Assembly: GCA_947646735.1 (NCBI GenBank)
Contig: CANTFK010000991.1
Location: 124,001-188,000 of the forward strand
DNA: 64,000 nt
Reading direction: 5' to 3'
From: Peronospora farinosa
Lineage: Eukaryota; Oomycota; Peronosporomycetes; Peronosporales; Peronosporaceae
Of the stretch, positions 40,874-53,369 are shown in pieces; position 1 is the stretch's first letter; every line of letters begins with the position of its first letter. A program made the position numbers and the translations under genes. The notes under the pieces are model-generated. The model saw only the letters and a list, made by a program, of their open reading frames with translations. It was not told the DNA's origin and did no database searches.

Positions 40874-43800
40874 GACTTGACAAGAAGTTGAAAGCAATCA
40901 CGATTGGAATATGCACAAGTCCGACAGCAAGAGGGGGGGGGAAGTGCGGGAATTGGGGAGTGGGGAGTGGACTGGGAATGGCAGTAACTGACTTTTACAC
41001 ACTAGTGTGTGTCTTGTTGTCATGCACCAGAGAAAAGACTGAACTTGTAGCTGGTCAAGCGCCTGGCCGCAATGAGAATAAGCGACGCTGATTCTACTTG
41101 GTTTGAGGGCACGCCTCGTCTAATCAGTTGAGTCGCATGCAGCAGATGAATGCTCATCTGTTTCTTGTATCGAGTGTCGTCTGACAAGGCGATGGACACT
41201 AATGCGATGCTAATAGCGTGTCATGTCTGACACGATTCAAGTTGGTCGACTTTTCGAAAACTGCTTCATGCGTGTAGTTAGTAGCTCAAGGCGAGGATCA
41301 CCTTATGCGATTTTACGAGAAGTCACTGGTGAAATGACACTGTAAGTGCCAGTCTCGAGACGATGTGGTCCGACGTCGGGGGCCGTAACCCAATCATTTA
41401 CAAAGTCCTTACTGAAGTGCTAGTTGCATAACGTGCGACTTTATCATGGCGTCGTCTCTCATCTTCTTTGTCATCAAAGTGGGAGGATACTGTACAGATT
41501 GCAAGTAACGCAAGCACATGTACATCAAAGTTTATCGTCTTGATAAAGTGCGCTGACACGAACGCTACCAGGACTCAGTGTGGGAAAGTGTGTGGCAAAC
41601 AGCAGCTTTACAGCAGACGTCAACTAATCTCTGGGCTCATAAGGAACGAGTTCACCGCGTATCATGTTTGGGGGTCGTTTATAGAGTGCCAGTGAGGCAA
41701 CTGACTCTCTTCCATCCAGCAAGATAACAATGGCCGCACGCTCCAATGCTGGCTAAAGCTCATCTGCCACTGGACAAGAGAACGATGACGGCTTGGACGA
41801 CTCCAAAGCTTCCTTGCAAACAGGGCAAGCAGACGCGTGCCAGGACTATCCAAGGTGTTCCAAGGACAGCTCACCATACACCACCGAGACGATGTTGCCG
41901 CATACGTCGCCGTGTGAAAACGCATATGGCACATCTTGTGCAGCGTTTACATCACCAGCTTATGGATACAACGCAACCAAGTAGCTGACGTGCCCATCGC
42001 CGGCAGCCTTCATGACTTTTGGGATACCAGCATGAGGCCTCTTCAAGCCGCCGGCGAACAAATACACACCACAAGGGACCCGTCTGATACTTTGTCATGT
42101 GCCTATAGCCATACAACTCCGAGATTTGTCACCGCAGGTGACAAGCCCTACCGGACTAGAACGAGAAATCGGCGTTGCTAAGTAGGCTTAGGATTCTTTA
42201 GACATCCTGCAACCATAAAGGGTGATATCGGCCTTGTCTGCCCCTCTCTTTCTTATCTTCTTGGTGCTCTGGAAGCTCCTTGATTTTGTGATCATGTCTC
42301 TGCATGACGTTGCAAACATTAAGCCGGCATGAACATGGAATATGTATGCAGAGTTCCAAAAAAGCTGGCAAATCTCCTGGCGCCGGAGGATAAAAGGCGC
42401 CAGCCTCTTTCGGCACCCATTTGACACTTATCGGGATTTGTACTTAAAAGGTTCACTTGCTGGAACAATGCAGTCAATATGTATGTATCAGAAGTTAAGG
42501 AGTCAAAGAATGCTGTCTACAGCTTCATTTAGCCTAAGTAAGCCTTTGCACGACATATCGACATACCCAAGTTACCTAACGTTCATGGCTCACAAAAGTG
42601 CACTGTACATGTAGCAGTCACCATGTCTGCTTGCAATACCGTAAGTTGCGCTGTAATGCTGCTTTGGCCTATCGCCATCGAACACAACGCGTCCATGTCA
42701 GACGTAGCAGTTCGACATGGTTCCGTGTCGCAAAATAGCCGCTAACGACTGCAAACTACCGCCCTTTGCTATGCAGACTTGCGGACGAAAACTCAGCTTT
42801 TGATAGTTGAATACTAGCGACCATATCGAAGAAAGATGAATTTGCTCGGTGATGGTTCATATCTACCCTGTAGTGCTAGAAGGGGGTAAGATGGCCGCTA
42901 AGAAATTTAAGATACCTCCAACTTAAACCACTGGCAACGTCTCGAATCGTTCGCTTTTGGCGCCGTGTTTGACGTTCTCTCCGCTCAATATCAGGTATAC
43001 GACACCTGGCGGTAACGGCGATCGTCAAAGTTGTCATGAAGGCTACAATGGCACTACGGGAACAGGCAAGTCGCACATAACGGAAAACTAAAGAGCCAAC
43101 CAACTCATAGCGGCAAAGGGTAAAGCTAAATCTGTTCAATCATTTGTAAATGAGGTTCATTGCAGACAGAACATGTGTAGTTAGGGCGTGCGCTGTCTTC
43201 AAGATTAATTTTGTGAGCTAGGTAACGTTGTTTCTGAATGTCAAGTTCAGATTCATTGAAGCTCACGAGACTCATTAGGTGACAGTGTAACGGGTTATCT
43301 CTCATCTAAAAGACCCGATCCTTCATTGTAGATCTAACAGAGTATCGCAACCTTCTTTTCACGCTGTTGTAGTGCTTCGTGCTTTGTGATTGCCGTAATC
43401 TGGTCAATGAAATGGATGCTGCGATTGGTCAACAACAAGCTGTTTATTGAAGAAGATCGCCTCTCGTTCAGTCCTGAGCACTATTGAACTGCTATAGTGA
43501 TCACCTAGATGTGCTTCATGCTTTTTGCTGTTCCAATACAACATGTGTTGCTATGACAGAGTCAGATGTTTAGCCACAAGAGCTGAATGGGTTCACCTAC
43601 TGCATATCAGCAAGCACGCCCTTACCAAGCATCTATTGTGCTCCAGGCGAACACATCGGTCTTCAGGGTTTAATACATGCTGGCTCCTTGATGAACAGAC
43701 AGAAGACGCAAAAGCGTTTTGTCTTCTTTATCGTGTCTAACCAAAATAAACTTTATAAAAGGCAGGCTATTCGTATCGTTGCTTAGGAAACCATAGGAAA

Positions 43801-44184
43801 AGGGCATGTCTTCGCTTCTGCACCATCGAGGGCACTAAAGTCTGATCACCAGTTTGGTGATGCCAGAATCAGTAGTGCTCGATCGCCGGTCTTTGGTGGT
43901 GCGTGGCGAGGAAGCAGGTCACTTTGCCACCCTGTAAAACTTTTTAGAAAAAATCCTCCGAGTTCTCTCTATGCATCGGTGTATGTCTGTCCGTAAAGCT
44001 CTTGTCCATCATAAGTGCAACACGAGCGGCCAGCATCTACGACTTTTGCTAAGCTAGACATTAGAAAACTGTAAGGTATAATAGAAAGAGAAAGAGACTA
44101 AAGACCTGCTCATTATACGTCACCTTGTTACGTGTTGTTGTTACCTTGTACTGCAATCGGAAAAGCAAGATCAAAGCTCTCACA
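40874..44184. other. 3.3-kb intergenic region, no confident gene
   Basis: Scattered short frames on both strands; none longer than about 90 codons and none with a domain I recognise. Two patches look slightly protein-like (minus 42416-42198, GAFYPPAPGDLPAFLELC; plus 43525-43740) but lack support. It may hold a decayed gene. No similarity to the Gypsy elements noticed. Confidence 0.5.
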
Positions 44185-46203
44185 TTATATTCTTTTCACC
44201 AGCTTGTATTCCTTCTGACGAGCCTCAGTAAGATTGGTGGTCTTCTCGTGAAGAACAATGTCATGCCGGATCAATCCTGAGCGCTCTCCTTCGTCATCAC
44301 GAAATATAGGCGTAGCTTCTGGGTCTACCACCAAATTCTCGCTGCTGATAGCATCAATGTCATCATCTCCTTTATGACTAATCCAGCGCGAGGCAAAGCC
44401 ACCGGTCACCATTACCGAGGTTGTGACCAATAGCAGTGCTTCAAGGTGAGATGGAGGACCCATGAGAAAACCGTTTACGAATTGCGCTGTAATGGCAGCA
44501 AGTCGGTTTGAGCAGTTGACCATCGAGATACCTGTCGTTCGTAGCTCCTGTGGGAAGTTTTCCGCCGACAAGACTCCGAACTGAAGGATATACGCAGAAA
44601 AAAGTAGCTCAGATTAGAGGTAATTTTCAGTTCACATGTCGCTTATACGGTCGAATACGTACCCCATTCCAGGCTGCCGTAGTGCATGCGTTGAAAAGAC
44701 ACGAGATTACGACAATGATAATCTTAGATCCTTCCACGTTGAAGGCAAACAGCAGCGCACAGAAGCTCGACATGAAGAGCGAGCAGGATAGCAGGCGCTG
44801 GTGGCCGATAACATCAATCAGGTACAAGCTACCACAATTAGAAAGTAAGTCATCAGCACCACGATTAGGTAAAAAGGCACCAGCACTCTCTCTTCAATGC
44901 AACTCACCTGACAATGTTACCCGGTAGATTAGCACCAGCAAACAGGAATGCGTTTTTAAAAGGATTTGCGAGACCAGCACTTTGAAATAGCTTTGTGATC
45001 CACGTCGACAGACCATACGAGCCAAAGCTTAAAGAGAAACCGCACAACATCAATAGCAGGGTAGGCCCTGCGTTTGGTCGCTCAAACAAACGTGCTACGA
45101 CGCGCAAGCTATCCCAGCTGCAAACGACATTGTGCGAGGATGCCGAGTCTTCCGTATGTGGCTTCTGCTGCAATGCTAACGGAGAGCTTCCCTCTATTTT
45201 TTGCACCATCTTTGCACTTATAACGTCTTTGACACTAGAAAAGCTGATTTGAATATGACATTCACTTTGATGCACATCGTGAATATACTGCAACACTGAT
45301 GTTGCACCCTGTGCATCCCCTTTACTTGCCAAAAAGTGCGGACTCTCGGGAACATACCACCACGCCAGCATAAAACACGTAAGTGACGGTAGTCCAACAA
45401 TTCCGGCAAACCAGCGCCACGAAAGGTGCAATATTTGTTCACCATTACTGTACTTGCCTAGCATGATCCACGCCGTGCCTGCCGTCAACACAGCACCCAC
45501 CATCCAAAATGAGCACAAAATTGTAACGTATCGTCCTCTTGACGATACAGGAACATGCTCCAGACACAAAGCAAAGAGTACAGCAACTGCTCCACCCACA
45601 CCCAAACCGGCCAAAGCCCGAAAGAAGATAAGCCACGTGATATTTGGAGAAAAAGCCGATAGAAAAGCCGCAATGGCATTGATGGCTAATGTTGTCAGCA
45701 ATACTGGTTTACGACCATAGATATCTCCAGTTATACCCCCTATTAAACCTCCACCTAACATGCCAACAAATACTGCAGCAGTTAATAGACCTACACACAA
45801 ATATCACAATAACATTATTATGTTTCGTAATAATTTTTGGATCAAATCTAGATTTTTACAACATACTGGATTCCCACGGCGTCATCGCCCCTTCCGATTC
45901 TTCATATACTGTCAAAATGTAGCCAATTGCAAGAATTTCTACGGCATCCGCAACATTTCCAAATCCTAAAATTCTACAAAATATCCACAACTAAAATTTA
46001 GAATTTTAGAATATTGCACAACAAGCGTATTTTTTGAAATAAAAGATCTTGACTTACGTAACAACACGATATTGATGAAAACCACAGCCAATACATTCCA
46101 TCTCATCATGCACAGCCTTTTTTAACGCTTTGACATTATCAACAGTTACGATGTGGTTTGTCAAGGAACCTAATGTCGTAGCAGACGTGACCGGCTGAGC
46201 CAT
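44185..46203 (-). CDS. MFS transporter, SVOP/SLC22-like, 5 exons, 565 aa
   Basis: Twelve-helix membrane transporter, probably for an organic ion or small metabolite. Exons (minus): 46203-46058, 45973-45867, 45790-44908, 44828-44663, 44580-44185; the four introns all have GT-AG ends and compatible phases. Start MAQPVTSATTLGSLTNH. First helix region LGFGNVADAVEILAIGYIL matches the SV2/SVOP pattern; loop 2-3 has GDIYGRKPVLL (MFS signature), helix 4 RALAGLGVGGAVAV, end of helix 6 YVPESPHFLASKGD. Second half: LIDVIGHQRLLSC, then AENFPQELRTTGISMVN (the mirror signature). Hydrophilic acidic C-tail. Divergent from the tetraspanin gene. Confidence 0.88.
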
Positions 46204-46531
46204 GCGTCCGTCTCTTTGTCTTTATTTTAGATGAAAAACATCTAGATATTTCTGAGTCTGAGTCTACAATATCTTTAAACTCAATCAAGTATACACGGTC
46301 TTTTCAGCCAATCATATGCGGTTTTGCATCCTCTCTCCCTTAAAGAAACAAATACCGTATCAGCAGTACGTGGTCGTAATCTTCTGATCAGATTCCGTGT
46401 GTCTGTGCTCTTTTTCATTGCCACTTTACGCGCTTTCATCTATTGCAACACAGTCTCTTGTCTGTCTGTCTGTGCACATATTTGTTTGGTCTCGTATTTT
46501 CGCTTTGTCGTACAAGAAACAGCTAAAAACA
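46204..46531. promoter_or_regulatory. Shared intergenic region of transporter and tetraspanin genes
   Basis: 328 bp separate the two divergent start codons. Pyrimidine-rich patches occur on both sides; no specific box can be called with confidence. Confidence 0.5.
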
Positions 46532-47624
46532 ATGCACGCATGGCGTTCGCTATCTCGTAGCATTTTAGTGTTTACAAATGTGCTTTTCCTGCTACTTGGA
46601 TCAGTGCTTGTATCTATTGGAGGTAGGGCTGTCATTTTCTTTATTATTTTCTGCAACAATTAGCTGAATAGCTTTAAAATTGAGCTCAATACGATCATTT
46701 GTCACTAATTGGACCTCTATGCTATCTTCTTACACTATCATAGGTTACATGGCGTCATTACCGGCACTTACAGAGTTTTCAGACGGTGGCGTCGCCTCTT
46801 CTGTCATCACGTGTGGCTCACTGATCATTGTGATGGCGTTGCTGGGCTGCTGTGGGGCCCAATGGGAGAGCAAAGTTTTTTTGTTCCCTTATGCCATCTT
46901 AGTACTAGTCTCGGTCGTCGCACAACTGTCACTGGCTGGTTTCCTGACCCATGTGCACAGTTCATTGGTGGAAGTGGCCAAACATAACTTTGACCTGTCG
47001 GTGCTAGCACCAGCGGATCAGGAAACGCTGCACTGGATCAACCGAAGATTCAAGTACGTTTACTACGGCTGTGGCGTTGACGTGGACATCGACCTGACGG
47101 GGACACACAGTCGACCGCTCATTGCTTCATGCTCCAATCCGGAATTTACCTGGTTTGCGGCATTTGTCGAGGAAAATTGTCCCATTGGACACAAGCAGCT
47201 ACAGACTGGTAGCAACTTCCTTAAGTGTGCTGGACCGAGTTTTTCGCTAAGCAATGCCATGACAGAACACACATTGCTGTGTGCGTGCGAAACACGTATG
47301 ATCTCGTGGGTGAACGACCAGTCTCTGCTTGTGGCTGTTTTCGTCTTTGTCATTGTGACGCTGGAGATCATGCTCGTGGCTTTGTCGTGCTACATTATGC
47401 ACTCGCGCCGCTACCGTCGCTATGGGTACCAGGAGATCACGATGCCCGTGCGGCAGCAGCCGTATAACCCACACCCGCGGAACTATTTTGGCCAGCAGGC
47501 AGGGCAAAGTCAACCGCTCAACTTTCACCCAACATACTCCTCGTACGGGCCGACAGGGGGAGAAAATCCTTATGCTGCCGCCGCCACGGGTGGCAAGGCC
47601 AAAAAATCTACCCAATACGTGTAG
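46532..47624 (+). CDS. Tetraspanin, 2 exons, 323 aa
   Basis: Four-helix membrane organiser protein. Exon 1 46532-46622 (MHAWRSLSRSILVFTNVLFL, helix 1), intron 46623-46743 (GT-AG), exon 2 46744-47624. Helix 2 (SVITCGSLIIVMALLGCCGA) ends at the CCG of the tetraspanin family, helix 3 is FPYAILVLVSVVAQLSLAGFL. The large extracellular loop (about residues 115-245) has six or more Cys but I do not see a clean CCG within it, which is unusual for animal tetraspanins. Helix 4 is LVAVFVFVIVTLEIMLVAL. The cytoplasmic tail is long and Pro/Gln/Tyr-rich, ending KKSTQYV. Confidence 0.85.
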
Positions 47625-48120
47625 TGTAGACTAGTTGGACTATGTTTGAAATAGGATAAGTGCGCAATTAGCTGCGAGATAGCTATGAGACTCCGTTGGA
47701 AAAGGGTCTAAAGTTTACAAGAATTGAACGCTCTGCACATTGAGTAGATCTTGAGTCGGTGTACTTGAAGTAAAGCGTGTGCAACTTGCAACCAGCTTGC
47801 TAGCAAAGGATTCCTCTTCGTGTTGACTAACTGGCTTGCACAATTGCAGAGGTCCATGTTTGTCTCCATCCACTCCGTTCATATTGTTATGAGACACATG
47901 AGTCAACATCTTCTACGTAACTTTGAAACGCTACATGATAGAGAGTGCTCGATATTTGCTTGATTGATAGCACAACAATAACAACAATTCATTTCATCTT
48001 GTCCACTTTAACTTCCAAGTCTTTCTTTTTACTATCCTGACACAAGGATTTGACTGTCCTGCAACAAATGCTTGTCTTCAATTTATCTTCCTGGATTTCT
48101 TAGATGGTCTTGCCGTATGT
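47625..48120. other. Intergenic, nothing identified
   Basis: About 0.5 kb between the tetraspanin gene and the decayed transporter; AT-rich, with only chance frames. Confidence 0.5.
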
Positions 48121-49319
48121 TCATTGGGACGATCTGGAAGAAAACGAGTAATCGTGGTACATAAACGGCACGGAGGTGTAGTTTTTCAAAGCCGTAGCAT
48201 GGTACAAATACACCAGTCCAACTGTCAGACTGCATAGCCAGCTACATCCCACACAATTGGAGCACCCACAACTCGTGTACGTCATCCGGAAAGATATCAG
48301 CCATAACTCCCCATGCCAACGGTCCGAGACTTGAACTAAACGTTGTAACGTAGAGTGCATGTAAAGACGATAGCAAGCGCAGGCACATGGCCAGATAGTG
48401 CAGCCGTCATGCCGACTGCACTTCAAAACATTACCGCCAATCCGCACAAGATGAGCATGCGATTACCCACACGCGCAGCTAGCAACCCGCAAAACAAGGA
48501 CGGTAGGACATTCACAAAATTGACTAGCAAGACATCGATGCGGCCGTCTGCGAGTCCCGCCTGCTTGAAGATTCCAGACGAGTAAAAGAAGACAGCATTA
48601 ACACCCGTGAGCTGCTGGGTTCCAGCCACGCCAATTGCTACCAGTAGCTGCCGAATGAGTGCAGGTGATAACAGTCGGGTGACGTTGCGCTGCTTGGGTG
48701 TTTCTGGAGACATCGACATCGCCAAGTCTTGCATCGGCATGACATACTCACTACCAATGCCCACTCTAGGAGCCGCTTCGTCCTGGTCCATCCAGGTCTT
48801 TATCAAATGCACGTTCTCCGAACCATAGAGATGAGCCAGCGCTAGCTCGGCAAGCACCGGCTGACCTGCCATCAACAACCACGCGGGGCTTTCCACGAGA
48901 ACAAAAGGTGCCAGTCCCAAGAAAAGCAATGCCAGTACAATAGGGAATCCTGCGATATACCTCCAACCAGTACTAGTGCTGGCGAAGAAGAAGGTGATCG
49001 CAACAAGTAGATGACCCAATGTGATGGAAATCTGGAAACACACACCCAACTTGTTCCGGAGGTGCGGCGGACAGATTTCGCCGATAAATCCAGGGATAAC
49101 ATCGGTCGAACCACCAGCTGCAATGCCTGCAAAGACACGCCCAACGGTGAATATAGTAATGGTGCTGGAAGATGCCTGCACGACTCCACCTGCAAGCATG
49201 AAAAGGCAGTTTGCCATCATGGTAGGCTTTCGTCCAAACTTGTTGGAGGCACGTCCGGTCAAAAGACTGCCGATCATACCACCTACGATCCAGGAGCTGA
49301 CGGCACTAGTCCACTCCAT
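48121..49319 (-). pseudogene. Sugar transporter (SLC2/GLUT-like MFS), decayed
   Basis: A sugar-transporter frame runs 49319-48423: RASNKFGRKPTMM (loop 2-3 signature), GRVFAGIAAGGSTDVIPGF, GEICPPHLRNKLG (PETPR-like element after helix 4), ESPAWLLMAGQP (the PESPRWL equivalent), and GTQQLTGVNAVFFYSSGIFK (helix 7 QQ-GN motif). Helix 1 has no legible exon upstream. After LAVMF a stop occurs; the remainder is readable only by changing frame (SLGPLAWGVMADIFPDD for helix 10 and its loop, TVGLVYLYHATALKNY for the last helices) down to about 48121. Missing start and at least two disruptions indicate a pseudogene. Confidence 0.75.
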
Positions 49320-49670
49320 CCAGTTTTCTATATGAAGAGGTCGACGTTGCTGCTGCTATTGGTATTTCTATTGCTAAGACAATATGTCGATTTTTAATGA
49401 TCTATAACATACATTTGCAACGCGTGGTGACATTGTTACAGTATCTAGGGATACAGCACTATTGTGGTCCCGTGCTGACGAATAAATAAGACTCATTTAG
49501 AAAAATTAAAACCGACGAATCGTCCCAGTAGCTCATATGACTACTGGGACATCACGTCGGCTTTTTCCCGGCATTTTACCGGTAAAAAAATAAAGTTATC
49601 CATTTCAATAATTGCTCCCTCGTCCGAGTGCTGCAACCACCTCATTGAAGTGACTCTATAAATCTGAATA

Positions 49671-51229
49671 ATGCCTCGATACCACCAGCTATTGGACGCA
49701 CAGAAGGGTCGCTGCGCCGTGGCTTCCGTTGCAATCCAGGCCGGATCCTGTATTCTCCGAACATCTGCCATATGTGCTGTGCCTTTCTCTTCCTGTGGAT
49801 GGTGTTTTACTACCCAAGTCCCTCTTTCTCGCTGTACAGGCTGCCGTAAGGTTTGCTATTGCTCTCGAACGTGTCAACAATACGACTGGTCTCAACATCG
49901 TCGCGAATGCTCGGCTTGGCGCTCTATTCCATATACTTCCACTTTACCTACTGTTTTAATAGTGAGTCGACTTGCCGCCAAGCTTTTTCTGGGCTCTGAA
50001 GCGAACGAGGAAGAGAAGAATCAGGTGTTGAAGCTACGTCATCATTTAGACGATCACTCGAAGGCTAAACTTCAACAATTCAAAGAAATGACGCAGTTAG
50101 TACTGCTGCTCTTAGCACAATATAAAGTCGATGGTAAACAGCCAATTACGAGCTTTAACAAGCTTCAGAACGATCTAGAGACGGAGATATTGAAGTTATT
50201 TGGTCTTGTGAATTGCAACGCATTCTCGCTAGCAAACGACGTAACAAACGAGGCACTGGGCATCGGGATATACCCAGACGGTGCGCTGTTTAATCATGAC
50301 TGTGACCCAAACTGTATTGTGAGTTTTAAAGGACGAGAAATGCTGGTGCATGTGGTAAAAGATGTTGGAGTGGGGCAAGAGCTCACGGTCTCATATATTG
50401 AGTTGCTGCAGTCGACGAAGGCAAGACGCAGCGAGTTGAGGGAGTCGTATTTTTTCGACTGTGAATGTCTACGATGTCAAGCTGGTAGGAAGGAGGAGGT
50501 GGAGGATGACTGGTATCTGAATGGACTGGTATGTAGTAGCAAGAAGGGCAATACTTGCGGAGGTGTTGTCGTGGTAGAAAAAGCCAAAGACGGTAGCGTT
50601 AGTAGTGCGACGTGCAAGATGTGTCGTACTGAGCGAGATCGAAAAGAGATTGAAAGGTTGGAAAGGCAGCTAAAGGAGCTTGAAACGCATAAAAACTTTG
50701 CATCTGAACAGGATAAATGGCAGTTGTATCAACAAAAATGGGAAATTGTAACGCTGCAACTACGGCTTCATCCGCAAAATTCACGTGTAGCTGTGATGGC
50801 CCGTACGATTGGTAACTTTCTCTTTGGAGCGAAGTCGCCGGGTTTGCAACGCCTGGCACTACCTTTCTTCTTGGCAGAGCTACGTGCAGTGGAGTGGCTG
50901 CTTCCAAACACAAAACTTCCGTCACGGGGTTTACTGCATTTTCAAATCGGCAAACTTTTGATTGAGGAAACAAAGACACCGCTCCGTTTTCTTTCACCTG
51001 CGAATCGAGCCAAACAGATTGAAAGCGCTGTAAATCATCTTCAGCAGTCCCTCTCAGTGTAAGTTTTAAGTCGAACTGTGCCAACAAAATTGTAGTTTTT
51101 TGACGAGGGCTGCGATATGTCTTTATCTCTTGTAGGTTGACGAGCGCGTACGGAAGTGATAGCGTTGCTGTACAATCTGCGCAATTGGTGCTAGATGAGG
51201 TTCAACGCACAGCTGACCAGCTTCTTTAG
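49671..51229 (+). CDS. SET-MYND (SMYD-like) protein, 2 exons, 493 aa
   Basis: Putative protein lysine methyltransferase. ATG 49671, exon 1 to 51058, intron 51059-51135 (GTAAGT...TTGTAG), exon 2 51136-51229, extending the product by 30 residues. The SET domain is split by a MYND zinc finger as in SMYD proteins: MYND at residues about 42-80 (CGWCF ... CTGCRKVCYCSRTCQQYDW ... HRREC). The catalytic SET part lies at about 180-260: NCNAFSL, ALFNHDCDPNC (NHSC-type motif with Asp replacing Ser) and ELTVSYIEL. Post-SET Cys cluster CECLRCQ. The C-terminal helices resemble a TPR-like domain. A TATAAAT lies about 16 bp upstream of the ATG. Confidence 0.88.
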
Positions 51230-51324
51230 CTTCGTATTTGCTACCCATTGTAGTACGGGTCGATCTCTTTTGCTTTGCATCGATAGCAGCCACGTAGAAT
51301 TCTTCAGCCATGAACTCAGTCAGT

Positions 51325-53259
51325 GTAACGGGGTGAGTCCGTTACATAATATTGACATTTCTATGAAGTGTGAATAAAAATAGGGAGTTAGCTATATTCT
51401 CACCCTTTTTCCTTAAATTCACACCCATTTCATTTTAAAAATATATATATGAATAATCTAGGGGAGATGCTATTATATTCACACCCTTCACATTTTGGGA
51501 ATATCTATATAAATAGCACCCTCTAAAAGTATGGATCTAATAAACAATTGAAGAGTAATTTCCTTACCATTGCGTTGTGTGGCTAATCCAAATGTCATTG
51601 CTCATGAAAGTCAATTTTTGTTAGAGCCCCTTCCTGTTAGTTTCCGTTAGCTTGTGAGCGCAAGGGAGACCCATGGTAGAGGTAATCACCATGGTGCAAC
51701 AAGCTCTCTGCTCTGCTTTTCCCTCAGATTTTTCGAGACAATTTTTGAGCGCACAGGCTAAAATCTTTTCAGATACTGAAGCAAAAATTGATGGCAACTT
51801 GTTTGAATGACGCACCTTCTCTCTGCTGCGCTGCGTTTCTTCACATTTACGCTGCAAAAGTATATTTGCTGAACACTGACAGCAAGTCCCCTGTTGACAC
51901 TTACCAAAAAGTTTAATGTAAGCATAAGCGCCTTCAACCCGAGATGTAGCTTTGTTGCCGAAATAGAGATACTTTAACGTCCAAGCTTGTACAAAGCGCT
52001 CCTTTTATAAACGCCACGTATTTGAGAGGAATTTGAAAAATGTCGGTTTACTTTTTAAACCGTGTGACAGCTCTTCCCGCTTTTTTCATTTTCCACTTCT
52101 GTGTTAACCACAAGGAGCAAACACCCCAGTGTTGGGGGAATTAGTCCCCCACCTGGTGCAGCGGTAACGCACCCACCTGATGACCCAGCGGTCACGGGTT
52201 CGATTCTCACTCGCGCAAGACTTCAGATTCATGGATCCATTCCTCGTTCATCTCAAATTGATTTTTGCATTTGGCCAGGATGTTCTTTTTAATGTGCCAT
52301 ATGCACAGCACGATCTTTCACAATAACAACTGGCATGTCTCAGGTGTCCAAATAGTAGCAAGTTTAGATAATGCCCACACGCATTCATTATGCTTCTCTA
52401 CCTTCAAAAAGCAGAAGCCGAGCGAGAAATAAGTATTGAAGTTTGTCATACCTACGATGTAAAGTAAGGGGAGCTGGTACTGGTTTGCTTCGTATGTACA
52501 GTCCATAAGCGCATCAGGATAATATTGGCGACTAGCTTTAATACTTTCATGGTAAGCAAAGAAAAGAGAGGTAATTGTTCTATGTTAATCACATCGGTGA
52601 ATGTGAATACATTTGGACGATTGTAAGTATAGCGGAGCGACACAGCTCTTTAGCCAGAGGAAGACTTTAGGCTGGGCCTCTTAGTTCTAGAGAACTAAAT
52701 AGAGTTGAGGCTAAAAGCCACTTAGTTCTAAAGAACTAATTAAACGACTTAAAGTCACCCTGTTCTAAGGAACGAGGAGGGACTTTTAGTCTGCAAGCAA
52801 TAAGCTTAAGGTTCAGAGAACCAACGCACAGAGTGCAAGAGCAAGCTAGAAGCTTAAGGTTCAGAGAACCAACGCACGAAGTGCACAAAAAACAAGTCAG
52901 AACGACTTGCGATCTTAAACTCAAAAGGAGAACTGATTATATTTATGCATTAAGATTTTATGAAAAGTCCTACTCTAAGTGCCCTACACTAGATTACTCA
53001 CTATATAGTAATTATAATATGAAGACTTTTGCTATTGGACGATGTATCGTCTAAATATCTGTGTATGATGTACTTAGTATAGCGTTATCGATCATCGAAT
53101 TCTAATCGATAGGATACGGTATTACCGAATATCGTATCTTAACGCTCAAACTCAAAACCTCTCTAAAGAGAAGTATAATAATGCATTATATGCAATAAAA
53201 GGAAAATTCAACCGTAAACTTTCGGAAAGACGCTACAACCGTCGTGTAACCCCGTTACA
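51325..53259 (-). mobile_element. Gyp-E 3' LTR region (1935 bp between matching ends)
   Basis: Starts TGTAACGGGG and ends CCCCGTTACA, an exact 10-bp inverted pair, and its right end touches a purine tract (GTGGGGGAGAG on the minus strand, 53260-53270), as expected for the 3' LTR of minus-oriented Gyp-E. The left 35 bp closely resemble the start of the Gyp-D LTR. A TATAAATA box lies at about 51509 in plus orientation. At 1.9 kb it is long and includes a tRNA-like segment, so it may contain a nested insertion. The right 600 bp are hairpin-rich, e.g. TTAGTTCT/AGAACTAA twice near 52690 and 52728. The boundaries come only from end symmetry. Confidence 0.5.
52135..52225 (+). repeat. tRNA-like (SINE head or tRNA relic)
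   Basis: TGGTGCAGCGGTAACGC (52154-52170) fits a pol III A box and GGGTTCGATTC (52196-52206) fits a B box, with tRNA-like spacing. The anticodon arm does not fold cleanly and the acceptor ends do not pair, so this is not a functional tRNA. Either a SINE 5' region or a tRNA pseudogene. Confidence 0.45.
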
Positions 53260-53369
53260 CTCTCCCCCACCAGACTGACGTTCCCATAGAATGTCATCCG
53301 ACATCTTTCCTCTCTGAGGTAGTGCTTTAGCGAACGTTTAAACCTCACGGTTTGTTCACGGCACATAAC

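Noticed and set aside
41662..42000. Cys/His-containing frames suggesting a RING or zinc-finger exon
   Set aside because: Cys spacing differs from known fingers in every frame and no splice-linked partner exon was found.
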